Source: Fidelibacterota bacterium
GTDB taxonomy: Bacteria; Fidelibacterota; Marinisomatia; SCGC-AAA003-L08; TS1B11
Direction of reading: 5' to 3'
DNA length: 15,909 nt
Assembly (NCBI GenBank): GCA_022564085.1
Contig: JADFMC010000009.1
Coordinates: 1 to 15,909 of the forward strand
A program made the position numbers and the translations under genes. Below the pieces are notes generated by a model, which was given only the letters and a program-made list of their open reading frames with translations, was not told where the DNA came from and did not search any database. Within the stretch, counting starts at the first letter, position 1; the number at the start of each line of letters is the position of its first letter. Shown one piece after another: positions 14,354-15,909 of the stretch.

Positions 14354-15589
14354 ATGCTGGAATTGACCCTGGCCCTGCTGGGAGTGGGCCTCTCGGCCTT
14401 CTTCTCCGCGTCCGAGCTGGCCTACATCACCGCCAACCCGTTGCAGCTGGAAGTCTGGCGCAAGCAACAGCGGCGCGGGGCGGCCCAGGCACTCACACTA
14501 TTGGACGACCCCGACGGTTTCCTGATCACCGTCCTGGTGGGGACCACCATATCCAATATATTCGCCACCAGCTTCGCCACCATCTACTTGATCGGTCAGG
14601 GCTGGCATCCTGCGGTGGTGCTGCTGGTAATAACCATCGTGATCCTGTTTTTTGGTGAAATCCTGCCAAAGTCCATTTCGGTTGAGCAGCCCAATCGTCA
14701 CCTGCGATTGGTGGCGCCATTGCACATACTGGGGCGTTGGGTGCTGCTGCCGGTCATCGCACCGTTAAAAAAGCTGAGCGACCTGTTCCTGCCTAAGGCG
14801 GAGACCTCAACCGGACCGAACCAGCCCCAGCGGCCGGAGCGGGAGGACTTGAAGATCCTTTTCACCAGCCCCAAAGACGCAGGGGTAATCCAGAAGAGCG
14901 AACAGGATTTGATCACCCAGGTTTTCGAATTCGGCGAGACCCCCGTATCACGGGCCATGACCCCCCGTATCGACATCGTGGCCGTGCCTGAGCAGGAAGG
15001 GCTCGACGGGGTAATCCAGGCCTTGATTGAGTCGGGCAACTCCAAACTGCCGGTCTACCGCGATTCCCTGGATAATATTATTGGGGTGGTCTACCTGTAC
15101 GACCTTTTCAAGGAGCCGGCCGACCTGCAATCAATCATCAAGCCGGTGGTCATGGTGCCCGATTCCAACACCACCGCGGATGTCCTCAAGGAATTGCAGC
15201 GGAGCCAACGCTCAATCGCCATCGTCCTGGATGAATACGGGGGCACCGCCGGGCTGGTGACGCTGGAGGACCTGTTTGAGGAACTGTTCGGCGAGTTCGA
15301 GGACGAGTTTGACGTGCAGGGCGAAGAGGCGTCCCGGTTACCGGACGGTTCCGTTCTGGCCCGGGGCAAGGCCCGGGTGGAAGACCTTAACCGCCGCTTC
15401 GGCCTGGGGTTGCCAACCGGGGATTATGAAACCGTTGCCGGCTATCTGACCGCCACCCTGGGACGCATCCCCTACATGGGAGAGCGGATATATTTACCCA
15501 GCGGCGTCTATACGATTAAGAAATCGACCCCGAGGCGCATAGAGCAGCTCCAGATCCGTCCCGGCTCCGACGCCGGCTCCGCCCGTTGA
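14354..15589 (+). CDS. CNNM/CorC-type transporter with DUF21, CBS pair and CorC_HlyC domains
   Basis: A 411-residue integral membrane protein. Residues 1-145 form the DUF21/CNNM membrane domain: LSAFFSASELAYI near the N-terminus, TTISNIFATSFATIYLIG, and FFGEILPKSISV at 99-110, the conserved acidic-proline turn. Residues about 200-252 (MTPRIDIV to GVVYLYDLF) and 262-315 (PVVMVPDSNT to VTLEDLFEELFGE) are a CBS pair, which in relatives binds adenine nucleotide and magnesium. Residues 325-402 are the CorC_HlyC domain (VEDLNRRFGL, DYETVAGYLTATLGRIPYMGERI). Bacterial members are Na+-coupled Mg2+ exporters or magnesium/cobalt-resistance factors; some were named hemolysins without good evidence. The start is set by the family N-terminus; AGG two bases upstream is too close to be a good site. 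It stands alone, divergent from murQ and convergent with an antiporter gene. Confidence 0.92.
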   Translation: MLELTLALLGVGLSAFFSASELAYITANPLQLEVWRKQQRRGAAQALTLLDDPDGFLITVLVGTTISNIFATSFATIYLIGQGWHPAVVLLVITIVILFFGEILPKSISVEQPNRHLRLVAPLHILGRWVLLPVIAPLKKLSDLFLPKAETSTGPNQPQRPEREDLKILFTSPKDAGVIQKSEQDLITQVFEFGETPVSRAMTPRIDIVAVPEQEGLDGVIQALIESGNSKLPVYRDSLDNIIGVVYLYDLFKEPADLQSIIKPVVMVPDSNTTADVLKELQRSQRSIAIVLDEYGGTAGLVTLEDLFEELFGEFEDEFDVQGEEASRLPDGSVLARGKARVEDLNRRFGLGLPTGDYETVAGYLTATLGRIPYMGERIYLPSGVYTIKKSTPRRIEQLQIRPGSDAGSAR

Positions 15590-15606
15590 AAGCCCCGCCC
15601 ACGGAG

Positions 15607-15624
15607 GGTTCAGCTAGCTGAATC
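15607..15624. repeat. Palindrome at the convergent gene ends
   Basis: TTCAGCTAGCTGAA (15609-15622) is a perfect 14-base palindrome, extendable to 18 bases with one G-U pair. It covers the TGA stop of the minus-strand antiporter gene and lies 19 bases after the stop of the CNNM gene. No T-run follows on either strand, so a classical terminator is not shown. Confidence 0.5.
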
Positions 15625-15909
15625 GAGGTCCTTCTCGGGGTCCCGGCCAAACTTCCACACCACCAACCCCAACAGCGCCAGCGACAGCAGGTTGCCCAGG
15701 TAGGGGTTGAAACCGAATCCCGCCGGCAGGTAGCCTACCAGAATGGTCACCCCCGCCACCGTCAGGCCGTAGGGCAACTGGGTGCGAACGTGGTCGATAT
15801 GGTCAGCGCCCGAGGCGATGGAGGACATGACGGTGGTGTCGGAAATAGGCGAGCAGTGGTCGCCGAAAATTGAGCCTGACAGGATCGCGCCCAGGCTGCC
15901 CAGGAAAAT
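15610..15909 (-). CDS. NhaC-family Na+/H+ antiporter, C-terminal part (N-terminus outside window)
   Basis: The minus-strand frame is open to the window edge, giving the last 99 residues of a membrane antiporter; the ATG at 15828 is internal. The best evidence is the segment reading IFLGSLGAILSGSIFGDHCS and then PISDTTVMSS (15909-15820), the hallmark conserved stretch of NhaC-type sodium/proton antiporters, where the polar GDHCSPISDTT lies in a membrane re-entrant or helix region. It is followed by hydrophobic stretches around YGLTVAGVTILVGYLPAGFG and LGNLLSLALLGLVVWKFG, then a short charged tail (RDPEKDLDSAS). It would exchange Na+ (or another solute) for protons. The exact substrate cannot be known from this part. 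It converges on the CNNM gene with only 20 bases between the stops. Confidence 0.88.
   Translation of the reverse strand: MFLGSLGAILSGSIFGDHCSPISDTTVMSSIASGADHIDHVRTQLPYGLTVAGVTILVGYLPAGFGFNPYLGNLLSLALLGLVVWKFGRDPEKDLDSAS

Overview
The window is a piece of ordinary bacterial chromosome, moderately GC-rich, coding-dense and dominated by housekeeping genes. It suggests a Gram-negative, peptidoglycan-containing bacterium. The signs are a lipoprotein with a peptidoglycan-binding SPOR domain, enzymes that recycle anhydro-MurNAc, and a complete type II fatty-acid cluster. Some details recall the Fibrobacteres-Chlorobi-Bacteroidetes and Marinimicrobia-like lineages: a bifunctional PGI/PMI-type isomerase, a DUF151 nuclease with a UVR tail, and a possible TAnnTTTG-like promoter. 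That placement is a low-confidence inference. I see no tRNA, rRNA, CRISPR array, insertion sequence, phage gene or toxin/defence system.

Layout. (1) 1-1078, plus strand: the 3' end of ndk, then a SPOR lipoprotein. (2) 1079-1300: a gap with repeated TGGCGGA motifs and a perfect palindrome. (3) 1301-7936, plus strand: yceD-rpmF-plsX-fabH-fabD-fabG-acpP-fabF-rnc, tightly packed with overlaps or short gaps; this is the classic link of ribosome, phospholipid and fatty-acid genes. (4) 7934-8064: convergent gap starting with a heptamer tandem repeat that includes the rnc stop codon. (5) 14190-8065, minus strand: murQ-anmK-phosphohexomutase-polyprenyl synthase-PGI/PMI-bifunctional nuclease. The first four genes are joined by 4-base stop/start overlaps; the nuclease gene has its own strong sigma70-like promoter. 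(6) 14191-14353: divergent intergenic region. (7) 14354-15589, plus strand: a CNNM/CorC-type membrane protein. (8) 15909-15610, minus strand: the C-terminal part of an NhaC-family sodium/proton antiporter, cut by the window edge.

How the genes fit together. The plus cluster makes malonyl-ACP, elongates acyl chains and supplies acyl phosphate for phospholipids, beside ribosome genes (L32, YceD) and RNase III. The minus cluster looks like cell-wall sugar salvage feeding hexose-phosphate interconversion. AnmK and MurQ turn anhydro-MurNAc into GlcNAc-6-P; after deamination elsewhere, fructose-6-P can go through PGI/PMI to glucose-6-P or mannose-6-P and through the mutase to the 1-phosphates. The polyprenyl synthase supplies an isoprenoid chain. 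I found no undescribed system. The items most worth a second look are small: regulatory layouts, start-codon choices, repeats and a few substitutions in conserved motifs.
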